Source: Sphaerulina vaccinii
Taxonomy: Eukaryota; Ascomycota; Dothideomycetes; Mycosphaerellales; Mycosphaerellaceae
Reading direction: 5' to 3'
Assembly: GCA_022570795.1 (NCBI GenBank)
Contig: JAKUDP010000013.1
Span: 372,001-436,000, forward strand
DNA length: 64,000 nt
Shown: one piece after another, positions 44,570 to 53,963 of the stretch
How the letters are laid out: every line of letters starts with the position of its first letter
Position numbering within the stretch: position 1 is the stretch's first letter
Notes under the pieces: model-generated
The model's input: the letters and a program-made list of their open reading frames with translations, nothing else
Database searches by the model: none
Told to the model about the DNA's origin: nothing
Program-made: the position numbers and the translations under genes

Positions 44570-46371
44570 GATGATCTTGAGATGCCTGCAGGCTTTGATG
44601 TCTGGTCGTTTCTGCTAGACAGGCTTGAAGAGGTGTAGCATTCCAGTGCGAACATGAAGAGATCTTGAGAAGTCAGTCTGATCGCAACATATGAAGAGCG
44701 GTGACGCTATAAGCAAAGTCAGTCAGATACTTATCGTCCATTCTTATGGTTCGTGCCTGAATTGTGTTGGGCGGGTTGCTAAATGCGGTAACTGAGACCG
44801 CAAGGGACATGGAAATTTTGAGCTCAACCAACTGGCACCTATGATGAGCCTATCGAACAGTTCGTGGAAGTGCTCGTGTTGTCCTGGGTGGAGCCGGTGA
44901 AGCCCAAAGGTTTCGTGGACCATACGATAAGGCCTGCATTGTGAAGAGGTGTGCCAGTCGTCCAAAAAGGGTTGATTCACCCAAATTAGAGCATCATATC
45001 GCGATTTTGGGAACTTCAGGTTGTGGTGCAGGTGATTCGTGCCAAGCAGATTTCCCAAAAGTCACCATATGATCAAAGAGTACAAAAGAATGGCTGATAT
45101 TTCCGATGCCGGGAGTCTTGTCGATGATTAGTTTGCAACTCAGGCGCTGTTAAGCAATAAGTCGACTCACCGAACCCGGCGCTGTCCGGTGCGCAATTCA
45201 GACGTGAGTATGAAAGCGGACGACTGAGAGGAGGTCAGATGTGGACATCGTCAGAAATGTTGTGGTCAACTCACTGTTAGCCGATACTAGGGAACTATTA
45301 GTATGAGTTCCGGCCTTGACATCTGGTTGATACACACCACCACATCGGATTTGACCTGTGATTGGACAATCATGCTTCTGCTCGAGCTGAATCGATAATG
45401 TAGGTTTGTTGTGTGTGGTGCCAAGCCGGATGGACCAAGTTCTTTGGTCTTTCGCCCACCTGCGTCCTGCCCCACTGATCTCTGCCTTCGTCTATTGTAT
45501 CAAGCCGTCTCAGGCTGAAGATTCTGCGGACTCTTCATATCCATGGCCTCCTCATGCAGACCCTATGGCCTGTGTTCCTGCTTGCGCGCCCAGCCGATTC
45601 CTCATAGCAATGATAGCATGCGCTACCTCGCTCGTCGATCTGGCCGGCCAAGGTCCATGTGTCCTGAGTGATAGCTGGGAGCGTCGCGAGAAAGAGTTGG
45701 CTACATCGAGCTCGTGCGGCATTCATCAGGCGAGCATAGGATGAATCGATAGCCTGGGTGCGCTCACCCCATAGAAGGCATTATCATAACCTCCGGATTG
45801 CCGTCAATCGGGCATTGCCAAAGCGAGCATCGTCTCCTTAGAGTGGGTGTAACTTGATCGAAGACGCCGTTAGTCGATACAGAACGAGCTACGACGAGAA
45901 GGATAGATGCAAGAGATGGAACAGGTGAGGTCAGAGCCCCTTTTGGCAGCATAGTCTGTGCTTGGAAGTATGAGTGTTACACACGAAAGAGCTGGATCTT
46001 CAGAGCTTATAAGTACCGCTGGAGTACGAGTATACCGAGCGTGTATGGTTACTGGACTTGACTGGGAACGCGATGCACGATCTATGATCTGTGCTGGAAG
46101 ACTGGCTGCTGTATGTCTTCCTGGACATTCGTGAGAACACACTCTACACAGTGTTCAGCTGTCGAAGCTATGCCCAGGCAACGCTACAAGAGACACATCA
46201 CCTACAAAAAGAGGATATGACGACCGTTCGACTCATAGGTGAAGATACAGGAGGACGGAAGAGTGAAACCATTCATCACTTCCTAGATCTAGATTGCACT
46301 ACTGAGGCTGACTTCTGCTCCAGAGCTGACAAGGCTCCATTCGTCGAGCTTACCTCAACATCCATCAAAGT
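44570..46371. other. Long intergenic stretch, no supported gene
   Basis: 1.8 kb with only short frames on both strands (44744-45058 minus, 45406-45744 plus and others) lacking motifs. It contains the DHA2 gene promoter and the 3' flank of the lysozyme gene. The plus frame 46091-46516 runs antisense over the lysozyme's last exon and is not called. Confidence 0.5.
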
Positions 46372-47647
46372 CTATGGTGTCGCTGCAGACGCCACAGTCT
46401 CCAGTGTCGTTGGCGCTGCCTTGGTACTTGCCTCTTCGATGGTCGACATTGGTGGAGTTGTCGCAGCGGGATCGCCAGCACTGGACTTCTGCTGTGCTGC
46501 GTCTGCTTTGCGATAGTAACCGCCATAACCTCCTCCACTATAGCCACCTCCCGAGTATCTGGTCGACAGTCAGCATCTCGATATACACATGGACGTCTTG
46601 TGCTCTGGAAAAGGACTCACCCGCCACCACTGTATGAGCCGCCAGATCCGCCGCTCCCCGAGTATCTGAGGGAACTTGTCAGCTCTATTCACCACCTCCT
46701 CGTGAGTCCAGATCTCACCCAGGATAGCCTCCACCAGAGTAGCCACTTCCTCCACCAGAGTAGCCACTTCCTCCACCAGAGTACGATGCTCCTCCTCCCC
46801 TGTTCGACGTCAGCGATGAGCAGAGTTGATAGGTTCAAATGCTTACGAGTAACCGCCACCAGAGTACGATCCTCCTCCGCCCGAATAGCCCGAGTACGAT
46901 CCTCCACCTTACAAGGTCAGCAGTCATGATTACACCTCGATCGAGACAATGATGTTGTTAAGGCTTGGTAACAAGGACAAACGTACCTCCTCCTCCATCA
47001 CCGCCACAAACACAGTTCCCTGGGCTGCTCGTACTCGTCTGGAATAGTCTGATCTCCGCCTTTCGGCGATCTATTAGACCATTACTCACTTTGCCTCCTG
47101 ACCTATTCCATTTCGGAAGTTCTTGCTGAGCGACAGTATTGGGATCCTGTCCATTATTAAGGCGACTGATAATCGTACGACCAGCCATGCGATCTTTGCC
47201 GCAGCCTTCGTTGTATGTCCAGCTCACGAGAGCACCATACTGATTGGCATTCAGACACACGCTGAGTGCATTGGTCAGGCAGGCTTCGTATTTCTGGAGG
47301 ATGTCAGCTCTGGTCCGGGATTGACTTTGCAACGACTTACCTGGATGTCTCGCGCAAAGAGCTGCTGAGCTGCTGGCTCAGAAATGGGATGCTGAACATC
47401 ATTGCATGACTGGGTGTTTGGCACGCACTACGAGACATGGATTGTCAGCTCAAGGGATACCATGAACACCATTCGCACTCACTCTGTGGCCGTAGCCGAT
47501 GGTCCAGAAACCAGAGCCATCATCGTATGGGTTCGATCTGAACTTCTCATAGTTCTGGATGAGCTGAGTTGATGCGCTGTTGATCGGACAGGCGGCGAGG
47601 GCTGTCGTGGCAAGAGCCGCGAGCGTCAAGCTGATTGCGGTATACAT
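46372..47647 (-). CDS. Secreted GH24 (phage-type) lysozyme with Gly/Ser/Tyr-rich tail
   Basis: Seven exons: 47483-47647, 47341-47427, 46987-47293, 46847-46907, 46719-46799, 46621-46665 and 46372-46558; introns 47-79 nt; 310 aa. Signal peptide MYTAISLTLAALATTALA. The GH24 fold follows with the T4-lysozyme triad at exact spacing: Glu34 (NYEKF), Asp43 (YDDGSG) and Thr49 (WTIGYGH), then SWTYNEGCGKD and the Trp/Arg segment LPKWNRSGGKVSNGLIDRRK. It should cleave peptidoglycan between MurNAc and GlcNAc outside the cell. From about residue 180 the protein changes to GGGSYSGYSGGGG-type repeats, then GYGGYYRKAD (YYRKAD 263-268) and an Ala/Pro/Thr tail. Exons 6 and 7 both begin ATACTCGGG. A TATATG lies about 45 nt upstream of the ATG. 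GH24 in fungi is patchy and usually attributed to transfer from bacteria or phage. Confidence 0.93.
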
Positions 47648-48583
47648 TGCTTTAAAGATGATGGCGTGCTCGATTCTTGGATCCTCAGAACATATAAGAG
47701 AACTTGCCTCGCTGATCTTGACAGGACGACATTCTACTTCCCACCTACAAGGCCATTCGACTAAACTGCTGCTTCGCTTAGCCAAACAAACTTCTCTGTG
47801 GTTCTATCCTCAATCTGGTCATCGTGCTATCTCGTAGCCACGCGAGTGGTCGATACACTGCTCGAAGGTTGAACTTCATCACAAGACAACGATGATCTAC
47901 GACCTACCCATTTCAGACACTCATACTGAAGATCTAACATTGACTGGCGAACGTGCAGTAGCTATATGGTACTAGCGTCGAATCCTCTAGACGAAGCTAA
48001 TGCAAGGGCGGAGTATAGCTTAGGCTTGGCATGATCAGACTCTGGCTCACTTCATCATGGTAACCATGTGGGATATACAGCGTGGCATCTTGACAATACG
48101 CTACTGCCTGATTTCAGCACTAATATAGTGCTCTACGCCTAATGTCTGCAGTTCAGCAACAGATTGGCAGAGCAAGTATACCTGCTGGCCAATCGAGGAA
48201 ATACACCTATCACTGTGTTGCAGCTATCGTCAAGATTGCTCAGATACCCAAGAGCAAGGTGGAACTTCCAACGTTACATCGATAGTGTCGATCAAGCCGG
48301 CGTAAATGCTCTGTCAGCTCGGGAAGTGAATGGCCCGCACTGCAAGCGAATGCAACCCATGTCGCAGGAGAGAGCAGATGATCAAGTGGTATGCACTGCA
48401 TGAAATGCTGCAAAGACATATCTTGAAAGTTGTAGTACTGTGTAGGCAAAGCGAACCGGTAGTGGAATCGAAGGACTGTGGCTTCCCCAAGCCTTGAGCA
48501 TGCTCACCATCCCGGCTCGTACATCTTTGAGATTGTGGAACAGCAGAGTGAATGAAGTGGATGCTTGATACATATCTACGCGC
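47648..48583. other. Intergenic, lysozyme promoter side
   Basis: Upstream of the lysozyme and downstream of the arylsulfotransferase gene. No supported gene; the short frames have no motif. Confidence 0.5.
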
Positions 48584-50326
48584 TCAGCACTTGTCTACTG
48601 GCACTATCGAGTAGCCATCAAGCCTTACGCTTGAGCGTCCACCATTGCTACATCGCCATAGCCAGAGACCAAAGCTCAGTGTCAGTGCCAACACCAAGAG
48701 CAGAGCAAAGACGAGGATGTCATCCGTCACTGAGTCCTTCTTCGAGGCAGGCTGTGCTGAGCTTTCATCCTCTGCTCTGTCAGTATCCCAATCACTAGGA
48801 GCAACAGCATACACCACTTCAGAAGACTCAATAGTCGTCGCATCAGCCGCAACAGCTTCAACGAACACTTCGTTGTAATAGCCATTGACCTGAAACATCG
48901 TCTCAAAACCCGTCCTCTTCTTCTCGCCGATTGTACGCCCCTCAGCAGTCTTCAATCTCCAGCTCGCCACATCAGTAGCTCCATTCCAGCTAACATATGC
49001 CACCGTCGTACTGGACTTAGCAGAAGTACCATAAGCTGCCGCTTTCAGAGCGATAGGCTCATCCGGAACACTGTTGAAGAAGTCAAACTTGTAAGCTCGA
49101 TAAGTCACAAAGCGATTGCTGGCGAACTTGGCTTCCATGAGTAGCTTGCCCTCCGAGTTATGCTCACTCATGTAGGAGTTTTCGCTCCAGCATACGAATG
49201 AATTACCATTTGGCAGGACTTGATGATTGCCTCTCATACGCGTAAGACCTTTGTCTGGTCTGTTGATGCTCTTGAGTACTTTCGCTGTCATGGCGCTTGT
49301 GTCGAGCTCCACGATCAGTGCTGTGGAGTGGGGGGCATTTTGTATCACATCGTCGGCCTGGTTGTTAAGAAATGAGATGATCTCCTCATCTCCACTGCTT
49401 GAGAGCCATCGTGCGTCATGTTGTCGAGAGAAAGTAAAGTCTTGTGGAAAGGATGACTTGGACCCGCCTAGGCGCCAGATGATAGAGCCGTCTTTTCCAG
49501 ATATCTTGTAGATAGCGTCTGTGAAGCGCGAAGAAAGTATGTAGTCGCCTTCAGCATTCTTCTCAACCGAGTTGCCGTGAAACCAGTTCCATGCTTGTGG
49601 ACGACTTTCGCCACCTTTGAAAGGTACCTTGCTATCTGTGATCGGGTCGACATGTCCGCCGCGATATGCCCACCATTCGAATGTGGGCTGACCAGTATGC
49701 ATATCCACTTCTCGAAAGCCGATGTCCAGGATCCAGCCAGCTTCCAGACCGGGCTGGAGTTGTGACAAGTTCATCGACGCTGGCTCATGTGCAATGTGTA
49801 GCACTTTCGCTCCATTGTCGACCAAGTTCAGCTCGTGCATATTGATGTTGTGTTCTGTAGGTGGCACTCGAATCTCGCCGACCTCACCAAAACTCTTGTC
49901 CATGATAATGCCATGCCCTTGCGGATCGTGAGCATCTCGATAAGGCGTGAGAATAGCCGAAGTGTATAGTGTGTCGTTGAACTGCCATGCTCGGAAGTCG
50001 CAGGTGTTCTGGTTCTTCACCTTGCAGGCTCCACTCCATACAAGTTCGCCTCGATTGTCGTAGATTGTTGGGCCTGTCTGGCAAGGCTGATAGTACTTGT
50101 GTGCGTGGGGCTGCTGAAAGATCATGGCATAAGGTGCCACGAACCAGTAACCCGGAGCGATCTGGGAGTCATCGTATATGCTGACATTGAACTTCGGCGT
50201 TTTGATTTCGGGGCGTGTTACGAAGTTCGTGAGATCGGAATCGTCGCCAAATGCTAAGTCGAGAGAGGCATATACTGGAGCGATGAGTGCCGTAGCTAGC
50301 GTGAGTAAAGTACGACTTGTAGGCAT
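48584..50326 (-). CDS. Arylsulfotransferase (ASST)-like protein, signal peptide and C-terminal membrane anchor
   Basis: 580 aa, single exon. A signal peptide (MPTSRTLLTLATALIAPVYA) leads to a predicted beta-propeller: YWFVAPYAMIFQQP, GPTIYDNRGELVWSG, INMHELNLVDNG, WNWFHGNSVEKNAEGDYILS, GSIIWRLGGSKSSF, FSRQHDARWLSS and MRGNHQVLPNGNSFVCWS. These match the fungal ASST_2 family, distantly related to bacterial PAPS-independent arylsulfate sulfotransferase; catalytic activity of the fungal proteins is not established. His residues in MHEL, FHGNS and RQHDA are in positions conserved for the family. A single hydrophobic segment near the C-terminus (DILVFALLLVLALTLSFGLWLW) then a basic Arg/Ser tail suggest a type I membrane protein facing outside. 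Neighbouring lysozyme and small secreted protein make an extracellular set. Confidence 0.9.
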   Translation of the reverse strand: MPTSRTLLTLATALIAPVYASLDLAFGDDSDLTNFVTRPEIKTPKFNVSIYDDSQIAPGYWFVAPYAMIFQQPHAHKYYQPCQTGPTIYDNRGELVWSGACKVKNQNTCDFRAWQFNDTLYTSAILTPYRDAHDPQGHGIIMDKSFGEVGEIRVPPTEHNINMHELNLVDNGAKVLHIAHEPASMNLSQLQPGLEAGWILDIGFREVDMHTGQPTFEWWAYRGGHVDPITDSKVPFKGGESRPQAWNWFHGNSVEKNAEGDYILSSRFTDAIYKISGKDGSIIWRLGGSKSSFPQDFTFSRQHDARWLSSSGDEEIISFLNNQADDVIQNAPHSTALIVELDTSAMTAKVLKSINRPDKGLTRMRGNHQVLPNGNSFVCWSENSYMSEHNSEGKLLMEAKFASNRFVTYRAYKFDFFNSVPDEPIALKAAAYGTSAKSSTTVAYVSWNGATDVASWRLKTAEGRTIGEKKRTGFETMFQVNGYYNEVFVEAVAADATTIESSEVVYAVAPSDWDTDRAEDESSAQPASKKDSVTDDILVFALLLVLALTLSFGLWLWRCSNGGRSSVRLDGYSIVPVDKC

Positions 50327-51351
50327 GTTTCTGAAGGCGATGGTGTTCGTGTCGTCGTTGTTGTTGTGTGGGAGATAGTCTATGGCGAACAGGACAGTCC
50401 ATAGTTTGATGCTGTGTCAGCTATCTCAGGCAGCACAGCAGCAGGATCATCGCTAGCTAGCAACACCGAGCAGCAAAAGGGTTCACGGTACCGCCCTGCA
50501 TATTGCTATGCATACTACTCGCATGCGGCAGCCACAAAGGCTGTTTTGTTGGCGTGCACAAGCTCCACAAGCTTCGCGAGGTATCCGAGACTGCAGCAGT
50601 CCATCGCAGAGCTGATCTTCTTGGCAAGATCCTCTTCATCCTCTCAGGATAGACTCATAATTAAGCTATAAGAAGCTTTAGAGACGTAGTAGAGCCTTAT
50701 GCATTCACTCGTCTAATTTAGCTCAATTTGGCAGGAGCCAAGAAACCTTCTTCAGACAGCCGCATTTCTTCGACCATCAGCTCTATCAACCAATCGCGGG
50801 GCTTCGACCACCACGTTGTATAGTGAAGTGCATGAGATCGTTAGACAGTATATGACTGCTGCAGCACGTAGCAGACCATCGGTGTGCGCTTTGATGATCG
50901 TTGCTATTCGAGACGAATAGGCGAGTCGCGAGGCTCGTAGTGGTGCATAGCTGTAGCGCTCTGAGAAGCGAAAGACTATTCGAACAACGGTATGATGTTT
51001 GTGATACTTGACAATCGTCCCACTGCAAGTCCTCATGGGGTGTGGTGATCAAGCGAATGTAACGCTGTGCTTGAGCAGCATATCGCAGCGACGGAATGAT
51101 GGAGATCTTTGCCGTCCGTAGTCCAGGAAGCGAGAATACAGCTTATGGTGCAGTAGAGCGATGTTTCCGAAGCGAGAAAGCAGCATCCGGTGTCCAGGAC
51201 AGTTCGAGTGGTGCTTGTTCTGGCAGGAGAGAGCAGAAGCTCGAAGTTGTCCAGCATCTTAGAGCAGAGAAGCGACTTATAAGTAGCAGGTCTTGTCCTA
51301 CGTCGTGATTTGGATCGATCATCACGCAATATCTGGACCATCAAGTAAAAC
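50327..51351. other. Divergent promoter region of ASST and the small secreted gene
   Basis: No supported coding sequence; the short frames are without motifs. It must contain both promoters. See the TATA element at 51278. Confidence 0.5.
51278..51283 (+). promoter_or_regulatory. TATA box-like element of small secreted protein gene
   Basis: TATAAG stands 69 nt upstream of the ATG at 51352, in CTTATAAGTAG context, a usual distance for a fungal TATA box with a short leader. No other element this clear is seen nearby. Confidence 0.5.
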
Positions 51352-52228
51352 ATGAAGTTCCTCGTCTTGGCCCTTGCTGGTCTGGCAGCTGCCGCTCCCC
51401 TTGAGGAGTTGTTTGCCAGGCAACAGCAAACTTGTGTTCGTGTCCAGCAGAGCTGTCGTCAGAAGCCGAACGGATGCTGCAATCGTACGTTGTCTGACTT
51501 CATCTATTGTTTGAAGTCAAACTGAACAGTCACAGCACAGCAGAACTTCTGCAATCAGCAATTCATCTGCCAGTCTAGGACAGGTGGTAAGTGCTCTGCA
51601 TCTTGAAGACATGTTGATCGAAGTTTGCTGAACGTGATAGGTGGTGGAGGAGGAGGTACAGGAGGAGGTGGTGGCGGAGGAACCACTCCACCAGGAGGCG
51701 GTAAGCGATTCGATTTTCTGACTTCTTGGATGAGTTTGCTGACGAGCGCTAGGCGGCGGTGGAGGAGGGGGTGGAGGAGGCGGCGGCGGTAAGTCCTTGA
51801 TGATCGAATCTTGAATTGTCCACTTGTCTGATTATTGTAGGCTCTTATGGCGGGTACTCGCCGGGTTACAGCTACGGAGGAGGTAGCTACGGCGGCGGCG
51901 GCGGAAGCTATGGTGGCGGTGGAAGCTACGGGTAAGTCATTGGAGTGTTGCAGTCGAAGCTATTCGCTGACTCGATTATAGGGGCGGCGGCTCTTACGGA
52001 GGGGGAGGCTCATATGGAGGCTATGGCGGATACTCTGGTGGCGGCGGTTATGGAGGCGGCGGATATGGAGGTAAGGACTTATCCAAAGCGCGCTAACCTT
52101 CTGCTGTGCTAACTCTCGTTTCAGGCTACTACCGCAAGGCTGATGATGCCGCTGCGGCATCTGCTTCTGCTGCAGAACAGCCAGCTGCCACCCCAGCTGC
52201 CGCAGTCGAGCCAGCAGCCGCAACATAG
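51352..52228 (+). CDS. Small secreted protein: knottin-like six-cysteine head with polyglycine/Gly-Tyr tail
   Basis: Seven exons (51352-51484, 51530-51586, 51641-51700, 51753-51788, 51841-51931, 51982-52070, 52125-52228), introns 45-54 nt with consensus ends, 189 aa. Signal peptide MKFLVLALAGLAAAAP. The head has C28-x6-C35-x6-C42-C43-x8-C52-x5-C58, the C..C..CC..C..C order of inhibitor-cystine-knot folds. Exons 3 and 4 encode almost only glycine, exons 5 and 6 repeats of GGGSYGGGG/GGYGGYSG type, and exon 7 GYYRKADDAAAA with an Ala/Pro tail. Five of six introns are phase 1. The tail plan and the GGYYRKAD motif recur in the lysozyme gene 4 kb away. The head has no assigned function: effector, antimicrobial or structural are all open. 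Intron 1 has two in-frame acceptors six bases apart. Confidence 0.88.
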
Positions 52229-52347
52229 AGTGGCCTGTCATCGGCACGAACCAATTCCAAGGATACTCCAGAATGCAGTCAGATCAATCGCAACGAATGC
52301 ATGAGCAGATCGACGCGTCACTGCCGTCAATGAAGGAATCGCAAGAA

Positions 52348-53874
52348 TCAATGACAATCTCCCTGTGTTATGCTTGTAGCCTGCGAGTGCCTGTAACGTT
52401 CTCGAGTTCCAAAACTTGGTTCTAGCCCAAGCGGTCGATCACATTCTTTTCTGAAACGTAGTCCCACTTCGTCTTCTTCTGTATCACGGACGCTGTTGCG
52501 ACATAGTAGAAACATCATTACTACATTTCTGCAGTCCAAGAAGGCTCCGGAGGGCAAGCCAAGAGCATAGGGCAGCCCACTGGGATCAAACAAAGGGTTG
52601 CTCATTAGCCAGGAGCGGAAGTGTGGATAAGCTTCTTCCAGCCCCAAGGCACACGTCCAGGTATGGAGCAGACTCGAGGGACTGGATGAACTGATTCCTA
52701 GCGACCAGTTGTAAGTCAAACGGTGGTCTCGCGCAGTCAGATGTCTGGTCATCCACCTGAGCTGTAGTGTCCCAGCCCAATGCAATGACTCAACCAGTAG
52801 CTGATCGAGTGTACTTGTGTAGTCCGGCATCATGACCTTCTGCGCTTGCGCGTAGTCATGCTTGGAGTTTCGATTCCGGTATCGATAGAGATTTCGTATG
52901 CTCGGGTCGTTGAGCATTGCATAGATCCGGTCATGGGGATCGCTGCACTGCGATATAGCGTACTTGCTTACGCATGTCCAGAAGCTTGCATCACTAGAGT
53001 AGTTTGACGCCCATTGCCTCTCGTTACAAAAGTCGGCACACTTGCTGTACCTGTAGCAGCGCAAAACGTGATGTACCGTTTTCCAGTCGAATGAAAACAT
53101 ACCCCACACCATAGAAACTGATGCAGTCTGCAGGAACTCTGTGACTATCCAGGTGCGCTCAAAGAACAGCATGTCCGCGAGCAGACGCAAAGCAGAATCG
53201 TTCTCGGACAGCGGAGTCCAATTGTCGGAAGACCATCTCTCGGGATCGATCTGCTACTTTGACCAACAGGTCACGCACGACCACTGTTTCCTACTGATGC
53301 AAGAGTGAGCATCTCTCATGACCAGATCCACGGTCCCAGCTTCAGGAACCGTACGCCCAAGCCAAGCCATCACCATGTCAGCTTCCGAGTACACCCTCCA
53401 CATTTCGTGCACCTGTTCATTGCGCTCCGATATGTCATCTTGGTTGATACAGATAGCATCGATCCAGTAGACTTTATCGATGCCGTGGTATAGGTAAATG
53501 GCACGTAGTGCTTGCCATAGATTCTCTCTGACTATAAAAGGCGCATTATTGAGCATGATTGTCCGTGAAGGTACCGGCTCGCCCCATAGGTACGAGAGCG
53601 CGGTGAATTTGAGTTTGGCGCGTTGTGCCTCTGTCCAGGTCGCCTGGAACATCGAGCTGTGTATCATATCTGCTGTGGTGTGCGGAAGGACTCGAAGTAA
53701 TCTGATGCACTCTGCTTGAAGTGGCGAGTGAACGAAACTCATAGCCACACGCTCGGGTGTTGCCCGATCTGGACACGATTTTGGGAAGCCCTCATCTGAC
53801 AGCATGTTGGTTGTAGACATCTGTGACGAACACGCTGCATGCTGCCAATCTTTGGGAACCCTTCTTAAGACCAA
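52348..53874 (-). pseudogene. HET-domain protein interrupted by an in-frame TAG
   Basis: One reading frame from 53874 to 52348 broken only by TAG at 53254-53256. Before it stands the HET core: KLKFTALSYLWGEP, RENLWQALRAIYLY, VYWIDAICINQDDISERNEQ and YSEADMVMAWLG. After it the same frame continues with typical HET sequence (RWSSDNWTPLSENDSALRLL, LFFERTWIVTEFLQ, DPHDRIYAMLND) to the stop. No intron that keeps frame and removes the TAG is convincing. It is therefore a nonsense allele, a decayed gene or an error; if repaired it would be about 508 aa. HET proteins trigger cell death on fusion of incompatible hyphae. It lies 89 bp from the intact HET gene upstream of it, in the same orientation. 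Confidence 0.75.
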
Positions 53875-53963
53875 GTGAGCTCCAGGCTCAGCCTCGACTC
53901 AGCCCATATCGCTAATGCTGTGTAACGATAGTAAGCCTGCCAAGATACGATTCCTGACCGCAC

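Noticed and set aside
46091..46516. Plus-strand frame overlapping the lysozyme's last exon
   Set aside because: The minus-strand exon chain keeps frame through seven exons and gives a sensible protein; the plus frame has no features.
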